Of a stretch of 64,000 nt of DNA, positions 47,093 through 59,318 are shown in pieces. The notes under the pieces were generated by a model. It was not told the DNA's origin, made no database searches, and saw only the letters and a list, made by a program, of their open reading frames with translations. Every line of letters begins with the position of its first letter. The stretch's first letter is position 1. Origin of the DNA: Cubamyces lactineus (taxonomy: Eukaryota; Basidiomycota; Agaricomycetes; Polyporales; Polyporaceae). The position numbers were made by a program, and so were the translations under genes. The stretch lies in assembly GCA_022376465.1 (NCBI GenBank), contig JACDTU010000003.1, positions 372,001 to 436,000 on the forward strand. The letters are read 5' to 3'.

Positions 47093-49934
47093 ATGTCGAA
47101 GGCACGCAGAACGAAATCAGGGTCGCGTGCGCCCGCGGCGCTCAACGCGGTTTGCCTGGAGCTCAACGAGGACCGCGCCACATCGTCGTATCCGAGGACC
47201 CGTTCCCAGACGAAGGCCGCACAACCGCTGCTTAAGCGAAAACTCTCGGTCGACGGCGCTGCCAAGACTTCTCGTCCCGCCAAGGCCCCTCGCAAACTAT
47301 CCATAGATCACGGGAAAGCAAAATCCCACGTCTCTCCCGAGGCTGTCATCGAGGGGCTCTCGACGGACGGTCTCCACCTCTGTGAATCCGAGCGTACTAT
47401 GTGGCCTGTGAACGTTCCGCGCACCATGCTCTTCAACTTCCGCGTAGGCACCCCTCCTACCCAGTCGTATATCCCCCCTGGTGCGACGCCGGTTTCAGGA
47501 CGGCCGAACACGCGATCGGGCAGCTCAATGTTCTCTTCATCTGGTCCGCAAGCAATGTTCGATCACACTTGGAGGGTGACATTCGTAGAACCCCGAACGG
47601 CGCATTCCTTCGGTCGACCCACTAGTCCCTCTTTCACTTCGAGATTCGCTGCATCGCCTATAATTTCTCACCGCGTGCCAGCCGATTGCCCGCCATCATT
47701 GCCACCTCCTATGGCCCCAGCGATACCGGAGATCTGCTCCTCGAGATCAGAGCAGAATCCCGGTAGCGAGAACGTCTCTCCTCCACAGCTGACTCCTATC
47801 ATTCCCCAAGATGTCGTGGCGGCCAATGGTGCGCCTCCGCCTCCTCGTGGTCTTCCGATATCATTGTCGCCTACAACTTCGGGAGCAAATCGCCCTGCTC
47901 CGTCGCAGCTTGCTCATCCTCATTCGCGCTTATATCGTATCCCTACTGGCACTGTCGCCTCGACTCCATCTTCCTCGCTGACTACACCACATGCACAAGT
48001 TGATCGAGCGCGGCTGCCTATCTATGCTCCCGTCCCAACGCCCTCTCCTTCACACCCGCTGACTGGCTTCGCGTCTTTCGAGCGCGTCCCGACGCTATCA
48101 TCATCGCATCCTGCGTCGATGCAGAATGCTCTCTTACTGCATCACGGGCCACGCTTCCCCATGCATGCTGCTCCGTATGTCTTTGCGGCTCCACTTCACA
48201 CCTTCGAGCCATCCCCATCTCCCTTGTTCGCAGATCCATTGCATCACAGTCAACAGTTCTCCCACAATACTGGTCCGATCCTAGTCCAAGGCTGTGCAAA
48301 TGATCCTCTTAACCCACGCTTTCCTCAGCATGCAATCCACGCTCATAGCAACTACACCGTCTCATCGCTGCCCTATCCACAGAACTCCTCCCATCCAAGG
48401 GGCGATGCGTCCTTCAACGCACATATTCAACCGTTCTCCACGTTGATCCCACCGCTGCCCCTCTCCTTCTCAAACGCACTCGTCGCGCCGCACCGTCCGC
48501 ACCCTGTAGCTGTGAAACCCCCGTGGTCAGCTCTGTACGAGTCTGTCAAGACAGCAGCGGGGAGTCCACGCAAGGTAGCGAGGCGCAAGGTAGGCTCAGC
48601 GGAGTACATAGAGGACCAGATCATGGGTTCTCTCTCTGCAGATGCCCATTCCAACGAGGACCCTACCCGCGCAGTGGCAGGAGCCCAGGACATGCATCGA
48701 TGCCCCCTGTGCCCACGGACGTTCTCTCTTCCTCACAGCCTCGCGATACACCTAAAGTGGCACTGGGGCGCGAGTAGTCTAGACTGGAAGAGGGGTACGT
48801 GTACATCGCAATTCGCGCCTGAGTACTAAGCTTATAAGCTCGTCACAGGTATCAGCAAAAGGTGTAAAACGATTGAGCGCGCGTTCTCCGATGCAGAGCG
48901 TAGGCGCAAAGAGGCCGCCCAGCAGCAACTTGTGCACGGTTTCCCTGGGATGCCCTCTTCCCTCACGATGCGTGACATGCATATGAACCAAGGCGATAGT
49001 GATTCCGCCCTTTCGTCAGCGGCCAATCCCACTTCACTTTCCAACGACCCGAGTCACTCGTTCATCATGCCCATTGTCGCGCAGTCGTCTTTCGACGCTT
49101 TCAACTTCTCGCGTTCTCCGTTGGAGTCACCTCTTTCGGCGAATAGTTCCTACATCTCCCCTAACGAAAGCCATCTTCCGCATGCGTTTCCTCCTGCTAC
49201 TCTCGCGTCATCGTCGACCACTGATGCAATGTACGACTCTCTTCCGCACACGCCTGACCTTCTCGTAGACACCGGGTCGTCTAACGGCGCGAGCACCGGG
49301 CGTTCCTCCCCGATCTGGTCTGACCACCTCTTTGGCCCAGAAGAGGATGCGGATGCTGACGCAGAGGGCGAAAATGACAGTGGGGACGTGTTGGGCGCGT
49401 GTCTTCCCGTGTCAGAAGGAATCGGGAGGTTCTACACCACAGCGACCACTGAGAGGCACGATCCCATCAGGACGGATGTTACCGCGAACTCGGGCACAGC
49501 AGTGCGTGCGCAAATTCTCTGAACCTTTGCCATCCGTGATCTTCGTCCATTGACACGGCTTTTTGCCGTAGGAGCACGTGTTTCATAGTCGCACTGCTTC
49601 TACTTTCAACTCCCACTTCACGTCTGGTCCCATTCCCGCCGCTCGTTCTCGCGAACGAGAGTCCGTCTCTGCTCGTGTCCGTCCACCGCTCCCTCGTGCT
49701 CCGCGCCTCGTCCCTCTGAGGCTCCCTCCGATGTTCTATGAAGACGGAACCGACAACGCTCAGGGCGACCACGAAGCAGTCGAGGAGGGTGATGCGTTCT
49801 TTGCTGTGCGTCGAGCACGGCGTCCAGATAGGCACGGCACTGGTAGCGCGGATGGGCTCCCGCCCCTTTCTGATCTCGTTTCGCTCCATTCTTTGCCTGA
49901 GCTCGATGTCTTTGGAGGCCTGTCTATATTGTGA
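47093..49934 (+). CDS. Large single-finger C2H2 protein, putative regulator
   Basis: About 900 residues from three exons. The start at 47093 gives MSKARRTKSGSRAPAALNAV. Exon 1 runs to about 48795; its first 100 residues are basic, with repeated KLSVDG and KLSIDH segments that look like nuclear localisation sequence. The middle 400 residues are Pro/Ser/His-rich and low complexity. Near residue 540 is a single C2H2 finger, RCPLCPRTFSLPHSLAIHLK followed by WH (C-x2-C-x12-H-x3-H). The exon ends at gtacgtgtac and resumes after cacag near 48849 with GISKRCKTIERAFSDAERRR. A Ser/acidic region follows, then a second intron (from gtgcgtgcg near 49501 to gccgtag near 49572). The tail includes APRLVPLRLPPMFYED and ends FGGLSIL at 49934. 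A single finger in a long disordered protein suggests a transcription cofactor, but no target is known. Confidence 0.7.
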
Positions 49935-50692
49935 TATTTTTCCTTGGGCTTTCTTGGTAGTTTGTAGTCATGGGGTCATCTGTCTGCGACGTTTCACTCG
50001 GTCACCATCGATTCCGTCCTGTAGACGTAGAGTTCTATTACTTGGGCCTTCCGGGATATCACGGTTCTGTCTAATAGACAAGGTATACGGCAGCATATAC
50101 TTAACGAGTCATGTATGCGATCTGCACATGTGTGCTATCCGAATTTTCGAATAGACGAATCATCACATCCAGTCTCAGAAGCTCCAACAGTCCATCGACA
50201 TTAGGTAGGCACGTCTCTCGTAGTAGCCTGCACTAGTACACCTAGGCAGTGAATGTTTCAGGCGAATATAGATATCGAGAGGAAGAGCAGATAGCTGCAC
50301 CACCCTGATGTCCATCCAAATCCAAAGCTATATGTATTTCCATGTACGAGGAGGCACGTTGTAGGTAGGTATGCGGTGGTCGTGTAGCCTGAGGCGACTA
50401 AGTAGTAGGGTATGGAGACAACGAGAAGACGTCACGTCATAAACGAAGGATAAGACTAGCGAGACATTTGGAGAGTGTAGGTGAGGCGAAGGAGAAAAGG
50501 AAGTTGGGCCGGTGGACGTGTTGATGGGCAGAGGGAGGGTGTCAGGTATCTACGGTAAGAGTCCAGTCGCGATATAGCGAACGTCCGAGCGGTAAAATAA
50601 AGAGATAGCCAAGAACGACGACGGCCGGTGCGTTGTTCGCCTCTCGAGCGGCATTCTGAAATGTATAGCTAAGCGAGCCCCGGCGCCGACAC
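49935..50692. other. Convergent 3' spacer
   Basis: This lies between two convergent genes. It is AT-richer than its surroundings, and no RNA gene or coding frame is recognised. Confidence 0.45.
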
Positions 50693-53600
50693 TCAGCGGA
50701 TGAAGAAGCTGTGGAGGACGGCAGCGGCGCATGCCGCCGCGCACACGAAGAAGCCGAGCGGATAGCCCGAGGGGCCGTCTTGCACGCTCTTTGACCATAG
50801 CTGTTCGCGTCCGGCGGAGACGGGGGCGGAAGACGTCAGATGTCGAATGTCAGATGTTAGATGAAACATGTCAGTCAGCGGGGCTGCTTAGAAGGACGAG
50901 CATAAGCGAGAAGACGTACCGTTCCACCGATGATGGGCCCGGCGAAGCGCGCGAGGCTGACGATGCTCTGCGCGATGCCGTTCGCGAAGCCGACGAGGTG
51001 CGGTGGAGACACTGCGAAAAAAGGTGGTCAGCGTCGTTATCGTCTGCACCGAGGGTGGAGTTGGACGCACTGTAGTTAAGTAGGACGGAGATGGCAGTAT
51101 AGCTGAAGGTACTGCCGCAGAACCGAACGGCGCTATGTAGAGGGGATGTTAGCATCGGTGGCTACATGTGAACTACGGTGTATGTAAACGTACGTGCTCA
51201 GAGCGAGCGCTGGTGAGGGAAAGACAGTTTAGACAATCCCACGAACGAGCCAACGAGGGTTGGAAGGCGTACCTGCCATGAGAACTAGGTTACCGTCGTC
51301 ACTTGGGCTGGCGAACACGCGGTACATGATAACGCTGAGGTATGACGGGATGAACAGCAGCGAGCCGAGGCGGAACATCGAGAGATGAGAGAACCGCCCT
51401 CTAGGGGGACTACAGCATACGAGGTCAGAGAATAGCCGCTCACGTCACCAAACAGAGGCACATACCCGATATTGCTTATGAACAGTGGAAGATATCAGCC
51501 TCGGTTCAACAGAAGAACAAGGACGGTGCGCACGGGTACAACACAAACTGGTACGCAATCTGCGCGAGGCACATGAGAGCGACTGCAACACACGGCGTTC
51601 AGTCTCGGTCCCGGGCAGAGCAGTATCGGGACGACGTACTGAGTTGGGAGAAATGTCCTGCGTTCAGGTTCAACCCTCCAGACGGGAATTTCCTGCACGA
51701 GCGGATCAGGGATCAGATCTTGCTCGTCCTGGGTACCAACGGCACAGCACGACCGGACAACTTACGACACAAGGTAGAGGTAAAACACCTGATCGTGGGT
51801 CGTCGAGTGCAACGCCAACCACCCATACTGCAAAATAATCTGCAGGGGTAGCTGACTCATCAAAGACGGTTCTTTCTCGTTTGTCACCTCCATCGCTGCC
51901 GCACCCGCAGCAGGGCTCATCTCGCGCGACGCCTGCTGACCCTCAGCGATAGGCGCGAGCGCGTCCATTTCTTCAGCCTCAGCCTGTGCCAGAAGCTGCT
52001 GGGCCTCAAGCACGGCAGGCGGGGTGCGCACACCGACGTGCTGGAAAATTGACGGGACGGTGCCAGAGGAACGCCGCGCAGGCAATTCGTCCGAGTCGAG
52101 CCCAGGACGAAGGAGGGACGACGATCCGCGTCGAAGGTTGGAGTAGCGGCGGCCGGAGGTGGGTCGGCGCGGAGAGCCCCCGAACGGGGAAGGATGCATA
52201 CTGCTTGTCGAAGGACGATGGGCAGCAGGTCTGGTGGCTGCGCCGGACATACGACGAGAGAAACGGTTGTGTCGAGCCGTAGACGGTGAGCCGAAGATGT
52301 CTTCCTCTTCGTCACCAGGGGTATCCTCAACGGCTTCTTCTGAGTCGAACTCGCCCTCCTCATATTCGTCATCGCTCTCGAATGGGTCTTCGTTGTCAGC
52401 GTTGATCGCCGCAGCGACCCACAAGTCGGCAATATTCGTAACCGCGTTCTCGTTTGCCATCAACAGCCTTTGTGCGAAGTTCATGTCGCTGCCCGTCGCG
52501 ACGCTGGACGGCGCGCCCTCGTAATTGAAGTTGCTCTCACGTCGCCGACGAATCGACATTCCCATGCTCCCACGGCGCGCCGCCATGCTAGCAGCGCTGG
52601 CCAAACGGTTACGATATGATCCACCGTACCCGTATGCGGACCCACCCCTGCTCGCACGCGACAACGCGCGTGGTTTCGCGCCGCGGGTCGGTGTCTCAAC
52701 AAGAGGAACAGCAGGCTCGGTAGACTGCGATGGGCCAGGAGAAGGTTCCATAGCGGTTTCGGGCGCCCGTTTCGTAAAGTAGCCAGACATCTTGCGACGA
52801 ATAGAGCCATACATGCTGCGACTCTCTTGCTCCTCGAGATGTGGCGTGGTCGGCCGGGAACCTTCTTCGGGGATGCTAGTCAACTTCTCGGGAGGAAGCT
52901 GGATGGCGCCCTCGCGTGGACCACAGTCAGGACCGAGGAACAGCGACAGAATTGAGCCTATATTGATAGAATATATTCAGCCATGACTTGCACTGGGTAC
53001 TCGCACACTCACTCACCCGTGAAAGTAACTGATGCAGCTACACAGCAGGGGAGCAGGTACGGGTATTTCACGAAGATGGGGATGTTTTCAAACACCCCAG
53101 GCCACTTTTTGGCAGGTGATTCGACTATGACTCGGTATCAGCAATCAAGTCGCGAGAGGCCTGTATAGCAAGTGCTTACATGTTCCCCCTACGATTGCAC
53201 CGGATACACCACCAAAGCCCCAGCAGAACCTGTGAGGCGATCAGTATCGCTCTGCCGGAGATGGTGCACGAAATACCCTAGGATAGCGTAGGCACGACCC
53301 TCATTACTCTGATCAGTAACAGCAGTGACGGAACCGCGCGCAACGCCAATGGCGCCAGCAAACACGCCCTGAAGGAGGCGAATAACCATCGCTTGTTGTA
53401 TGGACGTGGAAGTGCCGAATAAACAGCATGTCACTGCGCTCCCGAGAAGGGAGATCGTCAAGACGATCCGTGGGCTGTGTTTTGCAGCGACGGTAGCCTT
53501 GGTTCCGGGTTAGTATGTTTGTATGTTTCCCCAAGTCAATTGTACGCACCCATAATAACGACGTCAGAAATTGCGTCAGGAAGAACGTCGACACTGTTCG

Positions 53601-54158
53601 CGCACATTAGCAGAGCAGAATGAGTATTCACACGACCTTACCCAGGAGACCGGTCCAGTATCCAACTTCTGATTCATCGTGAAATTGACCGAATCCTGCA
53701 CTGATATGAGAACTCATCGCATATATGCGAGCCTACTATGACATACCTTCGACCATGAAGAGCAAGAATGGTGCAGATACATTGGCGGACAGAAATTCGC
53801 CAAGCATAGTCTAGAAGCGCAGCAGTAAGCCTTACAGAGTGCAAGCAGCGGGATCATGAGCACATACTATTGAGAGAACAATCATAGAAAGAGTTGGTAG
53901 TGGAGTGGCATATACCTCGCTCGGAGGCTGCAGGGCACTGGGAATAGCTGGCCGTTCAGGCGTATGTCCTATGCCACTCTCCTCATCTCCGGTACGGCTC
54001 CAGCGGCTGAGAATACTTGGCTTATGCACCAGACGGGAGAATGACACACGGCCACTAGGTCTGCGCGTCCCTCGGGGTTCGCCGGGTTGAACTTCCGCCG
54101 AGTCCTCGTCGACATCTAATGCAGAGTCTCCAGGTCCGAATATTCGTCTAGGGGGCAT
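50693..54158 (-). CDS. MFS transporter, YCR023C/ZIFL-like, with very long central loop
   Basis: This belongs to the MFS group that includes yeast vacuolar Ycr023C and plant zinc-induced facilitator-like proteins; the substrate is unknown. The start at 54158 opens a hydrophilic N-terminus of about 95 residues (MPPRRIFGPGDSALDVDEDS). TM segments follow in short exons: PTLSMIVLSI, VSTFFLTQFLTSLLW, LTISLLGSAVTCCLFGTST, MVIRLLQGVFAGAIGVARGS, FCWGFGGVSGAIVGGTF and VTFTGSILSLFLGP. Between TM6 and TM7 is an exon (about 52880-51850) of more than 300 residues, Ser/Arg-rich then strongly acidic (FESDDEYEEGEFDSEEAVED), far longer than the usual MFS loop. The C-terminal half, from about 51800, is split by many introns and ends with LWSKSVQDGPSGYPLGFFVC, an Ala-rich TM and HSFFIR at the stop 50693-50695. 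Charged loops of this kind are typical of fungal vacuolar members. Confidence 0.8.
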
Positions 54159-55734
54159 TGTGCTGCGCCTTGTCTGGGCGATTGTCCCACAGATTGTTCG
54201 ATATCAAGAACGTAGATCCCGTAGCTCAGAGACGTGAATCCACTAGGCTGACGCAGAGATAGAGAGGGCAAGCCAAGGATGGTGGTGGAGCAGTTCAAGG
54301 TGCGATTGCCACTTACTCGCCCATTCAGGTTTGACGCGACGCCGCCGACGCGCCCATGGATCGCATCACGTGAAAGTAATTAACGGCAGGCGCTCACCGC
54401 AATCAACTTGAAGTTGTTCTTGCACTCCAGTCTGCACAGTCTGCACTCCAGTCTCTCAGCCGCATTTAGCTATCTTTGGACGAGTCTTGTAGTCCAAGTA
54501 GAGGCTTTCAAAAATGTCTAGAGTAGCGTAGCAAGGTGCTCACAGGTGGTTATGGTTTACGGTGAGTGTCTGATCACAATTCGGCTCTGTTGTCGGCTCA
54601 TCTCAAAATCTTGTAGTCCATTAGGACGGGGCCGTGTCCTGCGGCAGAAACATGTAAGAACAGTCGCTCTCTACACGAGCGTGATAGATCGTGCAGGAAA
54701 TAAGCCTCATAATGAGTTCTCCGTAGTGTAAAAGAGCGCATTTGAAGCATCTACGGGTGTGCGCCGATAGTCGAACATGCCTGAAGAGCACGGTTCGAAC
54801 CAGAGACGAGCAAGCTCAGCGACAATGCTCCTTAAACGACTGATATCAGTGCACATCCTAACTTCTCGCCCCCAATTGGACACGGGCATTACAGGAGCGC
54901 AAGTTTGGACCTTGCATAATCGTTCGCATCCTTTACTACGTGCCGCTGCAGGCCGTGGCCGATGCTGCTACTAATAGGCAATCTCAGCATGTTGCTACGG
55001 GAAGCGGCCGCAGGACGGATTCCGGTGTGCATCGTACATCTTTTTCCGGTATTATGGAAACTCAGGATTCCGGAAGAGTACGTACCGCACGATGTCCATC
55101 TTTCGAATTGTCCGTTGTTCATCGGTGGTTAGAAGGCCACCTCTCGTTATGGATGGCGCTGCTAAATCATTCACACAGAAACAGGTTGAATCATCATGTC
55201 CTCCCGAGATGGAACGAGTGGTGTTCGCAGTTGTCTCCTCCGAGTCGTTCGATGGCTACAGATTCTGACCATGCATATGGCCCTGCAGGTTAGAATTGTC
55301 TTGGCTTCTTCGTAGTACCGCCTTGGCTTCTCTGGACCCCTACCTGGTCATTACCGCAGGCAAATCCGGACACCGATGGGCCTGGTTCGCCGTAACTTCG
55401 GACGCCTCTAAGTCAAGCAGCGGCCTTTACTCTCTGAGTTCTAGTTTCTGCCCTCACCCTGGTCCTTCCGTTCCTTCAAAATGCCGTCGTTGCATCTCAC
55501 TAGTGTATACCGATTAAAACGCACGGATACCCGTAGGATACCTATCCTCCCCGTACGCAAGGAAAATCAAGCGGCGAGAATTATAGCGTGAATGCATGTT
55601 ATGATGTTTCTTTTCACGAGTCGGAGTGATCTTGTACCGATTCTTACATGAAACTTTCCAAGCGCGAGCCCCTTGTGTACGACAACCTGAGGCTGAGAGG
55701 TCATGTGATCGATCATAAGCCCCACAAAACGGAA
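54159..55734. other. Gene-poor spacer
   Basis: No supported gene. There is a short direct repeat gcactccagtctgcacagtc near 54421-54450. Several 60-117 codon frames exist on both strands but share no motif with known families. Confidence 0.4.
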
Positions 55735-55816
55735 GGTGCTACCAGGGTTCGAACCTGGGTTTCGGGAATTAGTAGCACATCAAAATCCCGAGTGATAACC
55801 ACTACACTATAGCACC
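55735..55816 (-). tRNA. tRNA-Gln (TTG) with an 11-nt intron
   Basis: The 82-nt gene has acceptor stem GGTGCTA/TAGCACC, A box TAGTGTAGTGG and B box GGTTCGAACCC. The anticodon arm is CGGGA, loop TTTTGAT, TCCCG, interrupted by 11 nt (tgtgctactaa) one base after the anticodon TTG, the canonical position. Removing it leaves 71 nt. The D-arm TAGTGTAGTGGTTATCAC is the usual eukaryotic glutamine tRNA type. Confidence 0.9.
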
Positions 55817-56797
55817 ATGCCTGGTTTATGATATTGGAAAATCCATGTTCGTTTATTCTACAACCGTACGGTTCGTGCCCATGAGTAGTTGATGACTTGG
55901 AAAGTTCCCGCGAACGGCACAGCGTCGATGCTTGGCTTGAACTCAGATGAGCTCGAAGAGTCAAGGATCGTGGTTACCGGCCCACTGCTGTGTATTCGTA
56001 ATATCAATGCGTTGCTGCAGAGCAGCAAGAGGCGTCCCCGGGTGGCCAATGACCGTGTACTACTCTGCGCGAGGTACTCACACTGACACGTACGTCCGAT
56101 CTCGTCCTTCAAACTTTCTGTTGCTTTCGGGCATTTTCCTGAGGCATATGGTACGTATTGCTGCGTATGCAAAACGGTCAGTCCCCCAGAACTCTCAACT
56201 GTCATTGTTAGCCTCACTGCCCATTTGACTTCGCTAGAGCTTGTGACGCCTGTGCAGACGCATCCCGACCATCGAGTCTGGGAGAAGATCGGCTCCCGTT
56301 GCTCTTCGAACTCGCTGTGCCATACTATGCGCTCGAAGCTCACGTCGACGTCTCTGGAGTTGCCTGCTACTCGGGCGTGTTGCCGTCCCACCGCTGCTGG
56401 CTCCGTCGCGATGCCTACGGATGCGTGGCACTCGCGCGATGCTACCCCCGACTACGGATCCCCGGATTGAGGTGCTCAAACTCCGACTAGGAATTCGCAG
56501 TACACACTACACATGGTAGTCATCCCGAGAGGTGCTTTGTGGCGCACTGGGAGCGCGTGCCAGCACGCGGTCGTGCCGTCGGGCGGCAGTCCACGAAGGC
56601 GACCTTGCCCTCAGCCATCGTAACTGCGGTGCTAGTTCATGTAGATGCGCTGCAGATCGCGGAGATATCGCCGTGCGCATACTCTGCGCATTCTCTTAAG
56701 GGTACCGAGTATCTATTCAAGACGTCCCGACCTGCATAAAATGCACGAAGTTGCGATATGGCCGAAGACATACACTCGCACCCATTCCTTCCGCCGC
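55817..56797. other. Spacer with unassigned frames
   Basis: A minus-strand frame of 177 codons (55858-56391) is the longest; it has no recognisable domain and overlaps the tRNA-proximal region. No gene is supported. The right end is the promoter of the DUF6533 gene. Confidence 0.35.
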
Positions 56798-58543
56798 ATG
56801 GACCCAGCTCAAGTTTCAGAAACAGTTGCGGTATACCAATCTATGTACGTATATGTGCTGCTGATTTACAAAGAGTTCCGCTAACCCCATACTATCCCAT
56901 GCAGTCAAATAGTCTTCTTCTGTAATGCCGCTGTGACGGGTACGTTGCTTTAACACGCTCCAGTGACGGTGAAGGCCCATGCATTGCTGCAGCTATGGTG
57001 GTGTACAACTGGTTGATCAACCTGGGTGACGAGATCAACCTGTTCTGTTCTGCCCCCACCAAAGGCGTCTCCTTGCTCTACTTCGCTATCAGATATATGG
57101 CCTTCGTGGATCCGACCCTAGCCATGTTCACCTTCTATCCTATGGCGGACAAGGTACGCTTTGACTATGATCATTGGTACTCCTGAACTTGCCATATAAC
57201 CATACACTAGAGGTATGAAACCGCGCGCCTTCTGACTGCCTCACTTCTCGCCACGCTCTGACCGTTCGATAGCTGTGAAGCGGTTTACTGGACTTCGGCC
57301 ATCGTTGGTCCTATCGTGTTCATTGCCCCTGCAAGTATGTAATCCATGCAGATGAGCGAAATACTGCGATGCTCACCAATGAAGCGCTGACCCCTCACAG
57401 TCTTCTCCGCCAACCGGGCCTACGCACTTTCCGAACAATCGAGACTCATCTATTGCGCTGTCCTCATATTATCCCTAGGTCCATTCTTCGCCAATCTGGT
57501 CTGTCTTGATTCTCCTTGACTGCCAGCGGTTCTCCCGCAAACACATGGGAGCGCGCTCATTGGTTTCTTATAGATCGACAACATCGTATGGACTAAGCCA
57601 CTGAACCTCCCGCCGCCTGTGCTCTGTTCGGAACAAGATAATACACCTCCGTCTGCGAATCTTCTGTGAGTATCTCGAGCTGTAGTCATAACATCATACC
57701 ATGATCTCCTCACCGCTTCGCCCTCCTGTAATCGTAGCGGTAAGACCTATCTCGTCTCTGAATGTCATGACAGCCTACAACCTCTGCCCGACAGTGCTCC
57801 TATTCTCCCGGCTCTCCGTGACCGTTGCAGACTTGATCGTCCTCGTTGTGACATGGAGGGCTACCTACAAGGTTCTTCGAGAGACTAGAGGCCTGCTGAA
57901 GGTATCCGTCACCCAAGTGCTGCTGTTTAACGGTGCGCTCTGCTGCCTTACTCTGTTGCTCTCGACGACTGGCCTGACCGCCACGGTGTGCGTGTGATAC
58001 AGGCGCTTTCTACTTCATGTGCGACAATCGTTTAGTTCGCACTTTGCCCTGCGCTACACTGACGGGCGGTTTGTACACCAGCGTCCTTCTGCTCATGAAC
58101 ATCGCGCATATCATCATGACCGAGCTCTCCGTACGTCTCTCTTTAGCGTCATGATATCGCATGGATTTACACTCTCACACTGTCATCATCTTCGCAGATC
58201 ACGGACTTCACCGAGGCGACCAGCTACCTCTCGCTCTTCATAGAGCCGTACGTGCACTTCCATGATTAATCCGTCTTCGTTCCATCCAATCCATATTCTA
58301 CGCTGACACCGCTAACGCCCGATCGTGTCTAGCCTCATGTCCATCCTCGCCTCCGACTTCCTGCTCAACCTCCAGAAGGCGACCACCACGTCGTCGCACA
58401 TGGACTCTGACCAGGGACAGGGAGAAGGACCATCGTTGAACTTTGCGGCAATCACACAGACCAGCCACACCGAGACCGCAATCGCAGACGCTGATGCGGA
58501 TGTGGATGCAGATGGCGATGATTTTGGCGAACCTGAGGCGTAG
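56798..58543 (+). CDS. DUF6533-type multi-pass membrane protein
   Basis: This is a member of the basidiomycete-expanded DUF6533 family of integral membrane proteins with about seven TM segments and unknown function. Exons: MDPAQVSETVAVYQSI (start 56798), QIVFFCNAAVTA, MVVYNWLINLGDEINLFCSA (the YDW-type family signature; here Tyr-Asn-Trp) and GVSLLYFAIRYMAFVDPTLA, then CEAVYWTSAIVGPIVFIAPA, IFSANRAYALSEQSR with LIYCAVLILSLGPFFANL. Later come LSVTVADLIVLVVTWRATYK, LKVSVTQVLLFNGA, a TM with LLLMNIAHIIMTEL, and ATSYLSLFIEPL with LMSILASDFLLNLQKA. The soluble tail is rich in Asp and Ala (ADADADVDADGDDFGEPEA) and stops at 58543. Introns are 50-70 nt and splice sites canonical. The order of elements is complete, so the gene appears functional. 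Expected length is roughly 340 residues. Confidence 0.8.
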
Positions 58544-58858
58544 ATTGAGGGCGCCTGTACCCTTGAGTCGATGTCGATTTGTCGTTGATAGATCAGGATA
58601 TAAATCTTTACGGCTCACGAGAGCAGGCCACGCAACGCAGATTCCTATCCTGAGTTTCAAGTTGGAGAGCCTGAACCATTGTTGTAATGAGCCTGCCATC
58701 GGACGCTTCAAAACAAGTTGATATTCTTCGCCCAACAAGCCTCACCATCGTCTTACAAAGAAAGTACTTAGCGTGTTTTTGCGGACGGAAAATAGAAGTA
58801 TAGCAGTCTCCTCGTAAGCTTCACCTGCAGACGGAGGGTATGGTTTCGAGGAACAAAA
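58544..58858. other. Spacer between DUF6533 gene and tRNA
   Basis: No gene is recognised. The last bases include the T-rich (minus strand) Pol III terminator of the tRNA-Met. Confidence 0.4.
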
Positions 58859-58930
58859 TAGCAACTCCTGGTTTCGATCCAGGGACTTCAGGGTTATGAG
58901 CCCTGCACGCTTCCACTGCGTCAAGTTGCT
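58859..58930 (-). tRNA. Initiator tRNA-Met (CAT), second copy
   Basis: All 72 bases match the gene at 45965-46036, in the opposite orientation. It has A1:U72, three G:C pairs in the anticodon stem and an ATCGAAA T-loop. A TTTT tract follows on the minus strand within a few bases. Flanking sequences beyond two or three bases do not match the first copy. Confidence 0.95.
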
Positions 58931-59318
58931 ATGCATAGCGTTCGCATTAATAACATAATACCATAATGGTCTTCCTTATCACGATGGCTTTCCCGGGACC
59001 CGGCGACTCACCGCGATCGCATCGCTTCGAGCCTTCGAGGCTCCTCAAGCTGGGATCATCGTGCGGCGCCGCGCGCCATAGGGATATATGATGCTTTCAT
59101 TGACCGATGTCTGGTATGTGACCTATTGTAACAAGCCTATAGCCAAGCTACCGAACTCTCAGAATAAACTAACAGGGTTAAGTCGGGCGCAACGACGGAG
59201 GCGGGCCGCGGTCGATGACTCGGAGCTAATCCCTGCGGTAACTGTCCTTGTAATCGGAGTTCTACGTCACCATGGGATGTTAGCATGCTCTGTTAGCGAC
59301 AGCAATGGCTTAGGATAC
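58931..59318. other. Spacer, no gene
   Basis: This is the tRNA 5' flank and the 3' region of the small membrane-protein gene. No other feature is visible. Confidence 0.4.

Noticed and set aside
54770..54845. A tRNA-like T-loop (cggttcgaacc)
   Set aside because: The flanking bases do not form a 5-bp T-stem or a 7-bp acceptor stem, and no A box is at the right distance.
55858..56391. 177-codon minus-strand frame
   Set aside because: Readable but no family recognised and no flanking exons; left as unassigned.
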